Positions 51,768 through 52,871 of a stretch of DNA of 52,871 nt are shown piece by piece (within the stretch, counting starts at the first letter, position 1; every line of letters begins with the position of its first letter). The notes beneath the pieces were generated by a model. That model had not been told where the DNA came from and did not search any database. It saw only the letters and a list, made by a program, of their open reading frames with translations. This DNA comes from Prorocentrum cordatum. Taxonomy: Eukaryota > Sar > Dinophyceae > Prorocentrales > Prorocentraceae. The DNA lies in NCBI GenBank assembly GCA_963575745.1, contig CAUYUJ010006553.1, positions 1-52,871 on the forward strand. Direction: 5' to 3'. The translations under genes and the position numbers were made by a program.

Positions 51768-52871
51768 CCCATGGTGCTCCAGAAGCCCATGAACATGGGC
51801 GCCGATGACTGGTGGCTGCACTTGTACGTCATGCTCAGTCGCGTTCGCGTGGCCCACCGCGTGCTCGTCTACAACCTGCCGCCCTGGGACATCCTGCAGC
51901 GGGGCCCGCCGCAGTACGTCCGCGAAGGGGTCCAACGCTTTGAGAAAAAGATGGGGGAGAGTTTCGAAATCGCGAAGCAATGGGCGCAGGATTACGGCTT
52001 GGACGTGGGGGATGGGCCCGCCGCACGGGGCGCCCAGGAGTCGAGCTCGGCGCCCGCGCCGCCGCCGGTGCCGCCGCCGTCGCCGCTGGGCCCGTCTAGT
52101 GACGCGGGGAGCTCGGCGGGCGTCGGTGAGGGGGCGGGCGACGACGACGACGACGACGGATCAGCTCCTTCGGACGGGGAGGCGGCCCCTGCGGCGTCTG
52201 TGCATACGCCTCTGCCCTCGCACGCGCTGCGCCCGGGCCAGGCTCTGACGGTGCCGCCGGCATACATTGCGCCGGGCGCTGGGCCTGCGGGGCGGGGCAG
52301 GGGCCGCGGCCGCGGCGGCGACGCGACGGGGACCGGAGATGCGGCGGCGGCATCGTCGACGGGGAGCGCTGTTTTGCGGGGGCGCGGGCGCGCGGGTGGC
52401 GGCCGCGGTGCTGGTAGGGGCGCCGTAGTGCCGAGGGATCTTTGGGGGGACATGTTTCGCACGGCGGCGACTGTTGGCGATGGTGCAGAGCCGCCAGAGC
52501 TGCTCCCGCTGGACCGGGATCTGTGCATGGCAGCCTACGGCGTGTCCCAGGAGGATGGCACCAGGGAGCTGCAGTGGCACTGCGGCCACGGCTCTGGCGT
52601 GGGCATCGCAAACCTCGGCAATACTTGCTTCGTGAGCGCAGTCGCGCAGGTGCTGATGCGCCTGGCTCCCTTCCGTCGGCTTCTCCACGAGCACGGCCAG
52701 AATTGCCCTTTGAACACAGAAACTTGCCCGGTGTGTGCGCTCGGAGCTCAGGCCGCGGCTCTCTCTGTCCAGGGCGTGGGGGTCGACGCCGTCGCGCCGC
52801 TCGCTACTGCCGCGCGCGCGGGGCTTTTCGGTCAGCGAGAATTCACAGAATTCGATCAGCAAGGGAGACCG
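51768..52871 (+). pseudogene. Helicase end and USP start, copy 2 (runs off window)
   Basis: From ATG 51771 the frame stays open to the window end. It has the last helicase motifs (YVMLSRVRVAHRVL), the acidic and RGG-rich linker, and the USP Cys box GIANLGNTCF (Cys 52626-52628). The USP His box lies beyond the window. Small differences from copy 1 in the Cys-box neighbourhood do not touch the catalytic Cys. Confidence 0.7.

Larger units (their letters stand above)
37645..52871 (+). mobile_element. Helitron-like element, copy 2 (cut by window end)
   Basis: Second copy of the large element, same strand, offset about 19.9 kb from copy 1. Similarity begins with TTGTAGGGG at 37645. Over 26021-26220 against its counterpart at 45915 I count one difference in 200 bases. 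It shares none of the lesions of copy 1 but has eight of its own, all single-base length changes as far as I can align. The window ends inside the USP domain, so its 3' end is unseen. Confidence 0.75.

Overview
The window looks like repeat-dominated nuclear DNA of a large-genome, GC-rich eukaryotic microbe, most likely a dinoflagellate or similar alga. This rests on giant Helitron-like genes with very GC-rich codons, (TG)n-rich arrays and stacked satellites. The taxon is inferred from style, not from a marker gene. I see no host housekeeping gene, rRNA or tRNA.

Layout. (1) 1-4039: about ten tandem GC-rich units of 200-500 bp, each opening with CCCGGATAGC. Some close with the inverse arm GCTATCCGGG, others with a GC module ending in the hairpin GACCTGAGCAGGTC. 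(2) 4040-16926: an AT-richer block built almost entirely of short non-autonomous elements lying head to tail with essentially no spacer. They open TAMCTCGTAGAGCT, carry a matched inverted arm near the 3' end, then a CCGGCGGTRA hairpin, and end in CCAG. Two nested copies interrupt other copies at an A|T dinucleotide without target duplication. Type A carries a 179-bp satellite inside; type B carries a unique core with a 29-nt palindrome. This is Helitron/Helitron2-like architecture. (3) 16927-17878: GC module, polypurine tract and paired hairpins leading into (4) 17879-34371, Helitron-like copy 1. (5) 35163-37617: TG-rich array with three GC-rich foldback blocks. (6) 37645-52871: Helitron-like copy 2, same strand, about 19.9 kb downstream and cut by the window end.

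The two large copies encode the same protein of about 5,500 residues. Its order is: cysteine-rich N-terminus with a possible thiol protease, helicase-associated (HA) repeats, Glu-rich segment, a CxARxW zinc-knuckle-like module, C2H2 finger, DUF6570-like domain, Helitron-like N domain with HUH motif, two-tyrosine motif, PIF1-type helicase, and a ubiquitin-specific protease (USP, peptidase C19) with Cys, His and Asp boxes visible in copy 1. Both copies are broken: seven lesions in copy 1 and eight in copy 2, none shared. A recent intact parent, or assembly indels, are therefore both possible.

How it fits together: the HUH nuclease and PIF1 helicase would drive rolling-circle transposition. The USP could protect transposition proteins from ubiquitin-dependent turnover or process the giant protein. 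Whether this machinery moves the short elements at 4-17 kb is untested, because their termini are not seen on the large copies.
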